Position numbers and translations under genes: made by a program
Assembly: GCF_000421845.1 (NCBI RefSeq)
Contig: NZ_ATXU01000003.1
Location: 186,001-250,000 of the forward strand
Direction: 5' to 3'
Length of the DNA: 64,000 nt
From: Leucobacter chironomi DSM 19883
GTDB lineage: Bacteria > Actinomycetota > Actinomycetes > Actinomycetales > Microbacteriaceae
Notes under the pieces: model-generated
What the model saw: the letters and a program-made list of their open reading frames with translations, nothing else
Told to the model about the DNA's origin: nothing
Database searches by the model: none
Shown here: piece after piece, positions 16,865 through 25,815 of the stretch
Layout of the letters: every line of letters starts with the position of its first letter
Position numbering within the stretch: position 1 is the stretch's first letter

Positions 16865-17490
16865 GGCGTCTCCGCGAGTGCGTCGGCGACGAGCGTGTCG
16901 AGGATGGAGGCGGACTCGAGTTGCCCGATGATGCGGGCCGCGACGCGCCCCTCGCGGTCGAGCACGAGCGTGGTGGGCGTGGCCTGGATCGGGGTGACGC
17001 CGGCGAAGGCCTGCTTGACGCGGCCGTCGTTCACATCGATGATGCTCGGGTAGGTGATGCCGTTCTCTTCGGCGAAGGCGACGGCGGTTGCGGGCTGGTC
17101 GTAGATGTTCACACCGAGGAACCCGACGCCCTCATCCTGGTAGTTCAGCCAGACCTCCTCGAGCATGGGGGCCTCGATGATGCAGGGGCCGCAGGCGGCG
17201 TACCAGAAGTTCACGACGTACACCTCTCCGGCGTAGTCGTCGCTGGAAACCGGGTCGCCGTATTCGGTGGTGCCGCTGAAGCTCACGGCGGCGCCACGCT
17301 CGTCGACCGGAATCTCGACGATGCGGCCATCAGAAGTGCCGCTTCGTTCACTGCCCTGCTGGTACTGTTCCGACATCGGCGCGGCGGCTGTGCAGCCGAT
17401 CAGCCCAATGCTGATTGCGGCGGTCGCTACGAGTGCGGTCAGCAGCAGGTACGTCGGTTTGGACGTCCTCAAGTTCCTGGTTCTCCTCAT
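16861..17490 (-). CDS. resA: ResA/TlpA-like thioredoxin lipoprotein
   Basis: A 209-residue protein with a lipoprotein signal: basic N-terminus, hydrophobic core and lipobox LIGC with the lipid-accepting Cys33. The thioredoxin domain has the redox pair in WYAACGPC (Cys100, Cys103) and a TPTTLVLD cis-proline loop. ResA keeps the heme-binding cysteines of apocytochrome c reduced, using electrons from CcdA. It is the first gene of the cytochrome c operon. The lipobox gives a plausible substrate for the LspA and Lnt encoded downstream. Confidence 0.92.
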   Translation of the reverse strand: MRRTRNLRTSKPTYLLLTALVATAAISIGLIGCTAAAPMSEQYQQGSERSGTSDGRIVEIPVDERGAAVSFSGTTEYGDPVSSDDYAGEVYVVNFWYAACGPCIIEAPMLEEVWLNYQDEGVGFLGVNIYDQPATAVAFAEENGITYPSIIDVNDGRVKQAFAGVTPIQATPTTLVLDREGRVAARIIGQLESASILDTLVADALAETP

Positions 17491-17563
17491 TCCTCAACGC
17501 GTGGTCGCGGGCATGGCGGACGTGCCGGCCCGTTCCTGCCTCAGGGGGCAGCGTGAGGGGCGC

Positions 17564-18001
17564 TTAAATGCGCAGGAGGCTGAGGTCGTGCAGGCCGAAG
17601 CGATGCCTGCCGCGATGATTGAACGCTGCAGTTGCGGCGATCGGAGCGATCTGGGGGCGCTGGCGTTGGAACCGCATCTGCCTGCAGCGGAGCGCGAAGA
17701 CGATCAGGATCGCCAAGGCAAAGCCGCAGAGTATCCCGAGCAGGCAGGTGACAACACCGATCAGGATGTCGTCGCTGGCGGTGGTCTCCCCCACGGTGTC
17801 GGCGAAGTGTCCCACTGCGGCGTCGAAGGAGGTGGCTGCGACCGTGTTCGAGGCGGCCGCCGGCGCGGAGAAGCCGACATCATCGGCGTGGGAGACGCCC
17901 CACAAGCCCACGACGGTGACGATTGCGGCGAGGAGCAGCGTCGCGGCTCTCATCGTGAATCGTCGCCGCGTGATGCGGGCACTGCGGGGAACTGAGGACA
18001 C
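17564..18001 (-). CDS. small membrane protein, DUF6153-like, leaderless GTG start
   Basis: A 145-residue protein with a hydrophobic segment near residues 19-40 (LLLAAIVTVVGLWGVSHA), a polar middle, a second helix with two Cys (VVTCLLGILCGFALAILIVF) and a basic tail. It resembles the loose DUF6153 group of actinobacterial membrane proteins; function unknown. GTG at 18001 is chosen because TATAAT lies exactly six bases upstream, indicating a leaderless mRNA. An internal ATG at 17953 is the alternative and would still keep the first helix. Confidence 0.5.
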   Translation of the reverse strand: MSSVPRSARITRRRFTMRAATLLLAAIVTVVGLWGVSHADDVGFSAPAAASNTVAATSFDAAVGHFADTVGETTASDDILIGVVTCLLGILCGFALAILIVFALRCRQMRFQRQRPQIAPIAATAAFNHRGRHRFGLHDLSLLRI

Positions 18002-18007
18002 ACCCCG

Positions 18008-18013
18008 ATTATA
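18008..18013 (-). promoter_or_regulatory. consensus -10 (TATAAT) of a leaderless promoter
   Basis: A perfect TATAAT lies on the minus strand with the sequence CGGGGT separating it from the GTG at 18001. No good -35 is seen 16-18 bp upstream. Confidence 0.5.
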
Positions 18014-18069
18014 CCGAGCGGGTTCAAGGCGATCATGGGAGTGGACTGACGCGCACGGCATACTGCACC

Positions 18070-18447
18070 CTATTGAAGAGCGATGAGCAGGCTGAGCAGG
18101 CCCATCACGAAGGTGTAGGGAGCGAGCGTCATCTTCTCGTCTTTGCTCTTGGAGAGCAGGCTGAGGATCACACTGAACCCGAGGTGAGCGACGATGAGCC
18201 ACATCACCCAGAAGCTGAACTCCCCGGGCAGCACAGCGATGGTGCCGCTGCGATCGAGGGCGATGAAAGCGATGAAGGCGTAGCGGAGCACAGCGGAGAT
18301 CGCGCCGAGGCGGAGGTTGAGCGGGAGCGTGATGTGTTCCCCGCCCCACGCGTACTTGCCGAGCGGTGCACCGGCAGCCAGGGCGATCTGGAAGATGGCC
18401 AGCACGCCGAGCATCGCGGTGAGCGCGAAGATCAGGATCGTCGCCAT
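18070..18447 (-). CDS. four-span membrane protein of unknown function, coupled to ctaG
   Basis: A 125-residue hydrophobic protein with four predicted helices and a short charged loop (LSKSKDEKM). I do not recognise the family. The ATG at 18447 overlaps the stop of the upstream ctaG-like gene (ATGA), so it is translationally coupled and likely works with it. The longer frame that runs through ctaG on this strand is a shadow. Confidence 0.7.
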   Translation of the reverse strand: MATILIFALTAMLGVLAIFQIALAAGAPLGKYAWGGEHITLPLNLRLGAISAVLRYAFIAFIALDRSGTIAVLPGEFSFWVMWLIVAHLGFSVILSLLSKSKDEKMTLAPYTFVMGLLSLLIALQ

Positions 18448-19367
18448 CACTGCTCCTTTCCGAACTTCGCGGCGAGGTAGGCGTTGTAGGCGTCGAGTTC
18501 CGCGTCCTCTTGAGCTTCTCGACGTTTCGCTTGCCGCAGATCGCTCGTGCGCCACTTGGAAATGGTGACGATGAGCACGATGATCAGCGGCAGCTCGCCG
18601 TATGACCAGATCAGGCCGCCAGCGATGGCCTGGTCGAGAGCGCGGCTGATCCCCCACGCTTCGGGGTCGGTGGCGTACCAGCGGAACATGGGCTCGGTGC
18701 TGCGCAGCAGCACGAGCCCGAAGATCGCGTGGATCTGGATCTCGAGGAGCACGTCGACGATGCGTACCACGAACGATGGGGCGCGCGGCAACGGGTCGAG
18801 TGACCACAGCGGAGCGCCACCGATCATGCCGAAGGCGAGGAACAGGGTGAGCAGGATGAGATGCCCGGACGGGAGCTCGAGGAACCAGCTCAGGGTGTCG
18901 GTGAAGTACAGGGTGGGGAAGGCGACGACGGCGATGACGATCACGGTGGCCGGGTGCAGGAGCACCTGGGCGGTGCGCGAGCGGTAGGCGCTGAGCGCGG
19001 CGCGCATCACCGGCCGCCCGAGTCCCCGGCGCGGCGTCGCGCGCAGGAGCAGACGGCCGGGAGAGCCCATGAGCAGGAACGGGGGTGCGACGACCATGAG
19101 CGTGATCTGCTGGAAGAGCAGCACCGAGACGAGTTCCTCGGCGTAGGCGTTCGCGCGCAGTCCGGTGGCCGCGAACCAGAGGAGGCAGCCGACGGTGAAC
19201 AGCAGCGTCGAACCGACGCCCCATCGTTTTCCCCGTACCCAGAGGGAGATCGCCCCGGTCAGGTAGATGGAGAGGCAGACGACGGCGAGCCAGGCGAGCG
19301 GCGACATGCTGCGCAAATCGAACTGGAAGAGGTCGCCGAGCTCGAGGCTGGCCATCGCGGGGTACAC
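18447..19367 (-). CDS. ctaG: CtaG-type (caa3_CtaG) cytochrome c oxidase assembly protein
   Basis: A 306-residue membrane protein with about seven helices. Segments such as ELVSVLLFQQITLMVVAPPFLLMGSP and the His-containing helix near LEIQIHAIFGLVL match the CtaG_caa3 family, required for copper insertion or assembly of aa3/caa3 oxidases. A GTG opens the frame and ATG five codons later is the alternative start. It fits the SURF1, ResABC and copper-chaperone context as an oxidase-assembly factor. Confidence 0.88.
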   Translation of the reverse strand: MYPAMASLELGDLFQFDLRSMSPLAWLAVVCLSIYLTGAISLWVRGKRWGVGSTLLFTVGCLLWFAATGLRANAYAEELVSVLLFQQITLMVVAPPFLLMGSPGRLLLRATPRRGLGRPVMRAALSAYRSRTAQVLLHPATVIVIAVVAFPTLYFTDTLSWFLELPSGHLILLTLFLAFGMIGGAPLWSLDPLPRAPSFVVRIVDVLLEIQIHAIFGLVLLRSTEPMFRWYATDPEAWGISRALDQAIAGGLIWSYGELPLIIVLIVTISKWRTSDLRQAKRREAQEDAELDAYNAYLAAKFGKEQ

Positions 19368-19417
19368 GGTCGGGGGTTGTCCTTACTGACGCTGGCGAGT
19401 GCTCGCCGGGGAGGGGG

Positions 19418-20332
19418 CTACTTCGAGTTCGCGGCGATGAACGGCAGCGGGTCGACGGGCTCATCTTCGACGCGCACCACCAGGTGCAGGTGGTTGCCGA
19501 AGGACATCCCGGTGGTTCCGACGAGTCCGGCTTGGTCGTCTCCCTGAACGGTTTGGCCAACCTGCCAGGAGTGGGAGTTCTCCTGCATATGGCAGTACCG
19601 GCTGATGACCTCTTGACCGGCAACCTGGTGCTGGACTTTCAGCGAGAAGCCGCAGCCGTCGGAGGCCCAGCCAGCCTCAGTGATCACGCCGTCACCGACG
19701 ATGCGGATCGGAGTGCCGCCGGCAGCGGCCATGTCTTGTGCGTCGTGGAAGCCTGCGACTGGTGCGGAGCGGTATCCGAAGCCATCGGTGAGCGGCACCT
19801 CTTGGGCGAAGGGGTACTGCAATGTGGTGTCGGTGAGGCCGCTGACGGTCACTGCCCCACCGCTCAGCCCGATCTCGGGCGCGATCGCAGTCGGGGAGAC
19901 CGAGAGCTCGTCGAGCAGCGTCGGAGTGTCGGTTGTGCCTCCCGTGACGAAGGCCTGCTGTCGGCTCGCGAAGACGGGGGTATCGGCGGTCGCGGCGCTG
20001 GTCGCAGGGAAGACGGTACCCGCCACGAGTACGGTGACGCTCGCGAGCGCCGTACTGCCAGCGACGAAGCTGCGCAGTTGTGAGCGTCGCCGTGCCGTGC
20101 CGGTCTCGGGTTCCGTTCCGCCCCCGGTCGGCGTCTCCTCGGCGGCAGGCCGCTCGCTGACGGGCTGCGCCGGGAGATCGGTGTATGGCACCGTGGACGG
20201 TGCTGCGGCTGCATGCTTGGATCGGCGGGGCCGAGCCGAGTCGTCGGTCGAGCGTTCGTCTGTATCAGTGGGTTCGATCCAGGTGCTCCGCCTCGGCCCC
20301 GCCGATTCCTCGGCGTGCCGACGCCGCCTCAA
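19418..20332 (-). CDS. membrane-anchored M23 peptidoglycan hydrolase
   Basis: A 304-residue protein with a long cytoplasmic, charged and Pro-rich N-terminus (about residues 1-85), one membrane segment near 88-110, and a C-terminal M23 domain. Zinc-site motifs appear as HDAQD and NHLHLVV. It probably cleaves cell-wall peptides. The TTG start at 20332 overlaps the stop of a 38-residue membrane peptide gene (TTGA), giving coupled translation. Confidence 0.85.
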   Translation of the reverse strand: MRRRRHAEESAGPRRSTWIEPTDTDERSTDDSARPRRSKHAAAAPSTVPYTDLPAQPVSERPAAEETPTGGGTEPETGTARRRSQLRSFVAGSTALASVTVLVAGTVFPATSAATADTPVFASRQQAFVTGGTTDTPTLLDELSVSPTAIAPEIGLSGGAVTVSGLTDTTLQYPFAQEVPLTDGFGYRSAPVAGFHDAQDMAAAGGTPIRIVGDGVITEAGWASDGCGFSLKVQHQVAGQEVISRYCHMQENSHSWQVGQTVQGDDQAGLVGTTGMSFGNHLHLVVRVEDEPVDPLPFIAANSK

Positions 20333-20445
20333 AAGACGACTCCGAGGACGAAGAACGAGACGACGGCGAAACAGATGCTCAGGAGCACGGTGCCGAAGAC
20401 GAAGAGGAAGTGTTTAGCTTTGATCGGTGAATCTGTGGAGTTCAA
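20329..20445 (-). CDS. 38-residue single-span membrane peptide coupled to M23 hydrolase
   Basis: The TTG at 20445 has a GGAG site about eight bases upstream. The product is a short polar N-terminus followed by one strong hydrophobic helix (FLFVFGTVLLSICFAVVSFF). Its TGA overlaps the TTG of the following hydrolase. Coupling plus a coherent membrane helix argue that it is real. It might regulate or anchor the hydrolase, which is inference. Confidence 0.55.
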   Translation of the reverse strand: MNSTDSPIKAKHFLFVFGTVLLSICFAVVSFFVLGVVF

Positions 20446-20630
20446 ACTGCTGGCTCCTGATCGGGGGCGCTCGTGCGCCCGAGTGATGTTCGAGAGTGCG
20501 CAATGCCGGAAGGCGTGCCGATGTCAGCGCTTTTGCAGGGGCCGGCGAAGCTCTCAGAGGGAACGTGGTGCCGGTTGGAGGCACACGGAGCTTCGCGGGC
20601 TATCCCCGTGCACGGGTTTCCCGGTGGAGA

Positions 20631-21059
20631 TCAGGTTCGCGAGATCGAGTGAAGGAGCAGCAATGGCTGCGGGCGGGCGGGTGCGCGCGGCAGGGCGACC
20701 GCCCATTCGCGGATCCTGCCGAGCCGCAGCTGTAGCCACGGTCGCCGGGTGAAGAGCACGACCAGCATCAGAGTGGCGAGCATGGTGAGCATGCAGATCG
20801 CGATGAGATCGAGGTGCCAGCTCTGCACGCTGCCGTGGGCGGCGTGCTCGCCCCCCTCGACGAGCGTGACGGTCGAGGCTGTTGAGGGGGTGGTCGCACT
20901 GGTGCTCGCCGAGGCCTCGGCGATTACCGGCACGCTGCTGAGTTCGGCGCTGTGCGCGCGCAGTCCGACGAGACCGAGGATGACGAAGGCGCCGACCCAG
21001 ACGAGGGTCAGGATCGCACGCCGCGATAGCGGTCGTCGCGATGCAACGCGTGCACTCAT
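20631..21059 (-). CDS. small membrane protein, DUF6153-like
   Basis: A 142-residue protein with a basic N-terminus, a first helix near residues 14-32 (AILTLVWVGAFVILGLVGL), a Ser/Thr/Ala-rich extracytoplasmic stretch, and a second helix containing Cys (LDLIAICMLTMLATLMLVVLF). The layout matches the protein encoded at 17564-18001. The longer frame extending upstream is decayed ATPase sequence, so the ATG at 21059 is chosen. Function unknown. Confidence 0.55.
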   Translation of the reverse strand: MSARVASRRPLSRRAILTLVWVGAFVILGLVGLRAHSAELSSVPVIAEASASTSATTPSTASTVTLVEGGEHAAHGSVQSWHLDLIAICMLTMLATLMLVVLFTRRPWLQLRLGRIREWAVALPRAPARPQPLLLLHSISRT

Positions 21060-21074
21060 CACTCCATAACCTCC

Positions 21075-21090
21075 ATTGTCATGTAACAAT
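21075..21090. promoter_or_regulatory. palindromic operator candidate
   Basis: ATTGTCATGTAACAAT has ATTGT/ACAAT arms around a 6-bp centre. It sits 16 bases before the start of the small membrane protein at 21059. The regulator is not known. Confidence 0.35.
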
Positions 21091-21129
21091 TTAGCATCGG
21101 AACCTGAGGTCAGCCAGGGGATGCTACTG

Positions 21130-22540
21130 CGTGTGGGCGTACGTCGGCGCTTTTGCCAGTGTCGGCGCGGCTCCGCATGCCAGGGCTGATCCTGCCGCAC
21201 CCACTGGTATGGGGCAGGGACGCCGTTGAGGATCACGAGCGCTACGCGAGTTTGAGAACGTGCACGACTCCGGGTTACCCGAGTGCACAGAACAGCACGA
21301 GGGGACAATCACGATGTAGAGGGCTAGGGCTATATTCCGGATAACGATGCGCCGGCCCCGCTGAGCTGGCACAAGGTTCTGCGGAATGAAGACTGAATCG
21401 TGACGGCTATTGGCAACGCCAGCAGACTCAATGGCAGCCGCGGAACCTTGACGCTCATCGCGACGGTCACCGGAGCGAGCGCCGGGACGTCGTAAAAACC
21501 ATCGCCGACTATCACCGTGGGATCAGCGGCGACGAGGGCGCTGATGGCATGGCCTTGTCTGCGGGGACCGCCCGGCGTGCATACTCAAGATGCCGGAGTC
21601 GGCCGCCAGAGCCTGTGCAGTGCAATCGTGGCCACCGGTGAGCATGATCGAGAGATCCCGTCTCCTGCAGCATTTGGATCGTCTCAGCCAATCCCGCGCA
21701 CGCAACTCGTCGCGAACCTCGATGAGATTGGGGAGTTCCCAATCGGCTTCGATCACGACGATGATCATACCCTGCTCGGCAAGCTACTCGGTGGCGAGTC
21801 GGTCCTTACCGGGATCAACCCAGCGGACAATACTGATTCGGATCCTCTGGCAGGAGGCGGTGCCGGTGATTCCGCGCTACGGCTCATCCTACTAAGCATC
21901 TCGCCTGGTCGCCGCATCGGGCACGGTCACGACGGCGGGTGCATGCTGGATGATTCGAGTGCGTTGGCGAAGCCGATCACCTCGCGTTCGGCGCATTCGA
22001 AGCTCACGACTTCGACGACTTGGGGTTAGTTGCGGGTAAGTGCGCCTTTACCGTTGAGGGCCACGGTGCGGATCGTACCCAGCTCTTCGAACTCCTGACG
22101 GAGCTTGGGCACATTTCAGTGCTTGGAGGCGGAGCCGATCGCGCCCTTCACGGTGGCGGAGACGGTGTTCACAGGCGCCCACGGAGAAGCGGCGATGATG
22201 AGTACGGTCGGCACGAGCAGCTTGGCGCCTCGGTCGGTGAGCTTGGCACGTTCCCACTCGTGGGCGTGCATTCGGTCGATAAGGGTCCGATGTGCGTGAG
22301 CGAGTCTTCTCGGCCATAGGCGGTGGACTTGATGAACAGCACGCAGGACCTGTCGACAGCGATTGCCGTAGCCACATCCCCTCCCCCAGACCGGGATGGA
22401 CTCCCTCGTGATAGCAGAGGCGTCGATACTGAATGTGCCGTCGAAAGCAGTACCGCCGATGGCGTCTCCTTCTCGAGCCTTGATGATGAAGATCCCGACG
22501 TTGCAGCGCTGATGCTCTTCGGGAACACGTTCCAAGCACT
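21130..22540 (-). pseudogene. decayed heavy-metal P-type ATPase
   Basis: Frame by frame, fragments of a P1B-type ATPase can be read in the correct order on the minus strand. They are an actuator-domain piece (IDASAITRESIPV, normally TGES), a phosphorylation site reading ALNGKGALTRN (normally DKTGTLT) near 22022-22063, an N-domain piece ending SSSMHPP, a hinge piece reading SIMLTGGHDCTAQALA (normally TGDN), then VGDGFYDVPALAP (normally GDGxNDAPAL) and a C-terminal membrane piece RRIVIRNIALALYIVIV. Stops and frameshifts separate them, and each catalytic motif is altered. It is non-functional and probably once exported a metal handled by this island. Confidence 0.85.
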
Positions 22541-22610
22541 CGACGCTCTGGTCTGGGTAATGCGGTCAGTTCAGAATCGAGTGGATAGATCGCGTCAAGG
22601 CGCCGGGTAG

Positions 22611-22958
22611 CGCAAGCCCTCGGGCATTTGGTTACTCACCGAACCCCAATCCTCGGTCGCATCGCTGCGCAGCGCCCTCCGCACCGACCAGCACCGAGTA
22701 CTCACCAATCTGCTTCGTCCTGGCACCGTACAGTATGGCGCAGCCGCGCGGATCGACCCGAACGGCAGCCTTCGGATCACCACCGAGTACGGAACCGAGG
22801 GCTTCGACCTCGTTGCGATCGTCGACGGCACCCGCTGCCGGAGCCGGGCAGCGACCTGCTTTGACACGAGATTCCATGAAGCGGGGTACTTCTACTATGG
22901 CGCGGCATTCCCGGCAGCCCCGTCGCGCTGCACTGAGCAACCGGAGAGACCTATGTAG
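22611..22958 (+). pseudogene. C-terminal fragment of an unknown protein
   Basis: After a TAG at 22608-22610 an open frame of about 115 codons runs to a TAG at 22956-22958, with protein-like composition (for example LRITTEYGTEGFDLVAIVDG) but no plausible start codon. It resembles the C-terminal part of a secreted or lipoprotein-like protein, and I do not recognise it. It sits between the decayed ATPase and the mobile element's adhesin, so it may be debris at the element boundary. Confidence 0.4.
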
Positions 22959-23052
22959 TGCTCGTCCAAGTCCTACCGGTGCAGTGTGCGCACCTGACTA
23001 GTAGCTGTTGCCGTTCTGACGACGGCGGACACAATCAATAAGGAGATCCCAC

Positions 23053-25695
23053 TTGTCTGCTCACATTCTCGTACCACCCGACAAATCACCGCTGCCCGGC
23101 CGCGTTGTCTCAAGCGTTGCGACGACCCTCACAATCCTGCTGATGTTACTTGGCAGCCTGTTCTTCCCGGCAGCCCCGGCGCAGGCCGCGACCCTGGGCG
23201 TCGGGTATGGCAATCAGGATCTCTGGCTCGGTTCCTTCTCGTCGCATGGCCGTCAGGCGTACTGCATGGATCTCGACGCGCTCGCCCCGTGGGGCAACAC
23301 GCAACACCCGGAGCTGAAGACCACGCTCGACAGCCTCAGCGCGACCGAGCTCGCCCGCCTGAACTACGTACTCGGGCGGTGGGGTGAGAGCAACGATCCA
23401 AACATCACCTCCGCCGTCCAGCTATACGTCTGGGATATCGCCGACCGCGGCAACTACTCCGCACCCGGCGGAGACGGGCAGTTCGTCACCCGGGCACCCG
23501 GGAACATGCAGGCCACGATCCTGTCGCACCTCACCACGATGCGGAGCGAGTCGGCGGCGAACGCCGTCGCGAACCCGTCGGTGTCGATGTCGATCACGAT
23601 GACCGACCAGTACCAGGGGCAGCTCAAAGTCCAGGCGAACCCCACGAGCGCAACCGGCACCGTTACGCTCACCAACGCCAACTTCACGAACGGCAGCACC
23701 TCCGCGACACTCGGTGTCGGGACACATGAGATCGTCGGTATCCCACCCGAGGGCGCACCGGACTATCAGATCACCGCGAGCCTCAAGGCTCCGTCGCTTG
23801 GGTACGGGGCTGGCGTGGACCTGTTCTACACTCCGGGCGAGCAACGCATCCTCGGCGCGGCCTCGTTCGAGCCGCTGTTCGCCTCTGCGCAGTCAGCGGT
23901 GATTCCGTTGGACTTCCGGCCGGTGATCGAGACGGTCGTGGATGCGAAGTTCGTGCAGGCAGGCGACGTATTCTCCGACAAGCTGAACGTCACGGTGACG
24001 AAGCACTCCTGGATCAAGGTGAACGGTATCCCGGTGCCGGTGCTCGCCGAAGGCACCCTCTACGGGCCGTTCGACGCGCAGCCGGTCGAAGCGAACGCAC
24101 CGCCAGAGGGCGCGCCCGTGCTCGGGACCGAGTCGCTGACGCTCACGCACCCCGGGAACTACGTGTCGCCGGGCACGCTCACGGCCCCGGAGTCGGGGTT
24201 CTACACGTGGGTGTGGAGGATCGACAAGACCAAGCAGGGTGCGAACGCGAAGTACCTCACCGATTCCTTCACGGATCGGTTCGGGCGGGTGGCCGAGACC
24301 TCGGTCACGCCGTTCCAGCCGGAGGCGGTATCGAAGGCGAACGGCAAGCTCGTGAAGCCCGGCGACCGGGTGACGGATACGATCACGGTCTCCTCGACCA
24401 ATGGCGCCTGGCTGAAGCACAACGGCGAGCCGATCCCGGTCGTCTTCGAGGGCACCGCCTACCAGGCACCCGGAACCCTCCCGCCGGTGCAGGGTGCGGA
24501 GGCGCCGGCGGGTGCGGTGCCGATCGGCACCGTCACGGTAACCGCGCCCGGGCCCGGTGAGTACGAGTCGCCCGAGGTGGAGTTGCCGGATGCGGGGTTC
24601 GTGGCCTGGGTGTGGCAGGTGAAGAAGGCGTCGCAGCCGGAGTGGGTGCGCCCGTACATCGCCGCCGATTGGCAGGACGAGTACGGCATCAACATCGAAT
24701 CGCACTCCGTCAGGTGGCCGCTCACGATCACCTCGGAAGTCCGCGAATACAACGTCCACAAGAACGGGCGCGCGTTCGACCGGATCACCGTCTCTGGGTT
24801 CCCGGAGAATCACCCCGAGTTCACAGGTGACGGCTACTGGGGGCCCGACGAGCAGGAGATCGAGCACACCGTCTACGGCCCCTTCCAGACCGATGCGGAG
24901 CTCACCGACGATCTCGATCTGTCGGATGCCCCGGTGCTCACGCGGATCACGACGCCCGCGAAGAACGGGGTCTACGACATCGGCTACACCAATGAGGACC
25001 GCATCCAGCCGACCGAGGCCGGCTACTACGTCATCGTCACGCGGTTCGCGGGCGACGACCGCGTGCAGCCCTTCACGAGCTCGCCGACGGATATCTGGGA
25101 GCGGTTCTACGTTCCCGATGACGAGCAGCCGGTGTCGGTCATCACGCAGGCCACCCCCGTCGCGGGGGTCGGTGAGGAGTTCGACGATACCGCACTCGTG
25201 CAGGGGACGAAGATCCCCGACGGCGCGTACCTCGTGTTCCGCGCCTACGGCCCCCACGACCCCGACGCCGAGCCGGTCTGCGAGGTGCCGTTCTTCACCT
25301 CCGAGAAGATCGCCGTCACCCAGGCTGGCATCTACCGCTCCGGGAAGACGAGCGTCGACCGTGCCGGGCACGTCTACTGGGTCGAAACCCTCTACGACGC
25401 CACGGGCAAGGTCATCGCGGAAGGGAAATGCGGTGCACCGGGTGAGACGACGGTCGTGACCGAGACGCCGCAAGAGGTGCCGCCGACGCCGGAGCAGCCG
25501 GAGCTTCCGGAGACGCCGTCCGAGCTGGCTACGACTGGGGGCGGGTTCCCGTGGCTGATCGCCGCCGGCGGCCTGGTCGCGCTCCTCGCGGCCGGAGTGA
25601 CGCTGTGGTTCGGGCGCAGGCTCGCGCTCCACCGGGAGCGAGGCGGAGACAGCGGAGAGGAGGACACCGGTATCGAAGACCTCATGAACCAGTAA
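23053..25695 (+). CDS. sortase-anchored surface adhesin with putative thioester domain
   Basis: An 880-residue secreted protein. A signal peptide ends at AQA (residue 45). The N-terminal domain has YCMD with Cys71 and AVQLYVWD with Gln123, resembling the Cys-Gln pair of TQXA/thioester adhesin domains. A middle region (about 280-800) carries related beta-sandwich modules, each ending in aromatic strings such as FYTWVWRIDK and FVAWVWQVKK. The C-terminus has a Pro/Glu stretch, the sorting motif LATTG, a membrane helix and a charged tail. The TTG start has AAGGAG upstream. It probably mediates contact with other cells or surfaces for the element. Confidence 0.8.
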   Translation: MSAHILVPPDKSPLPGRVVSSVATTLTILLMLLGSLFFPAAPAQAATLGVGYGNQDLWLGSFSSHGRQAYCMDLDALAPWGNTQHPELKTTLDSLSATELARLNYVLGRWGESNDPNITSAVQLYVWDIADRGNYSAPGGDGQFVTRAPGNMQATILSHLTTMRSESAANAVANPSVSMSITMTDQYQGQLKVQANPTSATGTVTLTNANFTNGSTSATLGVGTHEIVGIPPEGAPDYQITASLKAPSLGYGAGVDLFYTPGEQRILGAASFEPLFASAQSAVIPLDFRPVIETVVDAKFVQAGDVFSDKLNVTVTKHSWIKVNGIPVPVLAEGTLYGPFDAQPVEANAPPEGAPVLGTESLTLTHPGNYVSPGTLTAPESGFYTWVWRIDKTKQGANAKYLTDSFTDRFGRVAETSVTPFQPEAVSKANGKLVKPGDRVTDTITVSSTNGAWLKHNGEPIPVVFEGTAYQAPGTLPPVQGAEAPAGAVPIGTVTVTAPGPGEYESPEVELPDAGFVAWVWQVKKASQPEWVRPYIAADWQDEYGINIESHSVRWPLTITSEVREYNVHKNGRAFDRITVSGFPENHPEFTGDGYWGPDEQEIEHTVYGPFQTDAELTDDLDLSDAPVLTRITTPAKNGVYDIGYTNEDRIQPTEAGYYVIVTRFAGDDRVQPFTSSPTDIWERFYVPDDEQPVSVITQATPVAGVGEEFDDTALVQGTKIPDGAYLVFRAYGPHDPDAEPVCEVPFFTSEKIAVTQAGIYRSGKTSVDRAGHVYWVETLYDATGKVIAEGKCGAPGETTVVTETPQEVPPTPEQPELPETPSELATTGGGFPWLIAAGGLVALLAAGVTLWFGRRLALHRERGGDSGEEDTGIEDLMNQ

Positions 25696-25713
25696 CCCCA
25701 GCACCCCCATGCT

Positions 25714-25758
25714 GGGCGGGGCGCAGACCATTCCCCAGGGTCTGCGCCCCGCCCTTTT
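25714..25758 (+). terminator. intrinsic terminator after the adhesin gene
   Basis: A 16-bp GC-rich stem (25714-25729 with 25739-25754) closes a loop of about nine bases and is followed by TTTT. It lies 19 bp after the stop codon. Confidence 0.85.
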
Positions 25759-25815
25759 CGCGTGTCCGCCTGGCGCACCTGTCCTCTGACAGTGACGGCG
25801 GTGCAGGAGGCGGTA

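Noticed and set aside
21512-22319. Plus-strand frames across the decayed region as genes
   Set aside because: They are antisense to ordered P-type ATPase fragments and show no coherent protein features.
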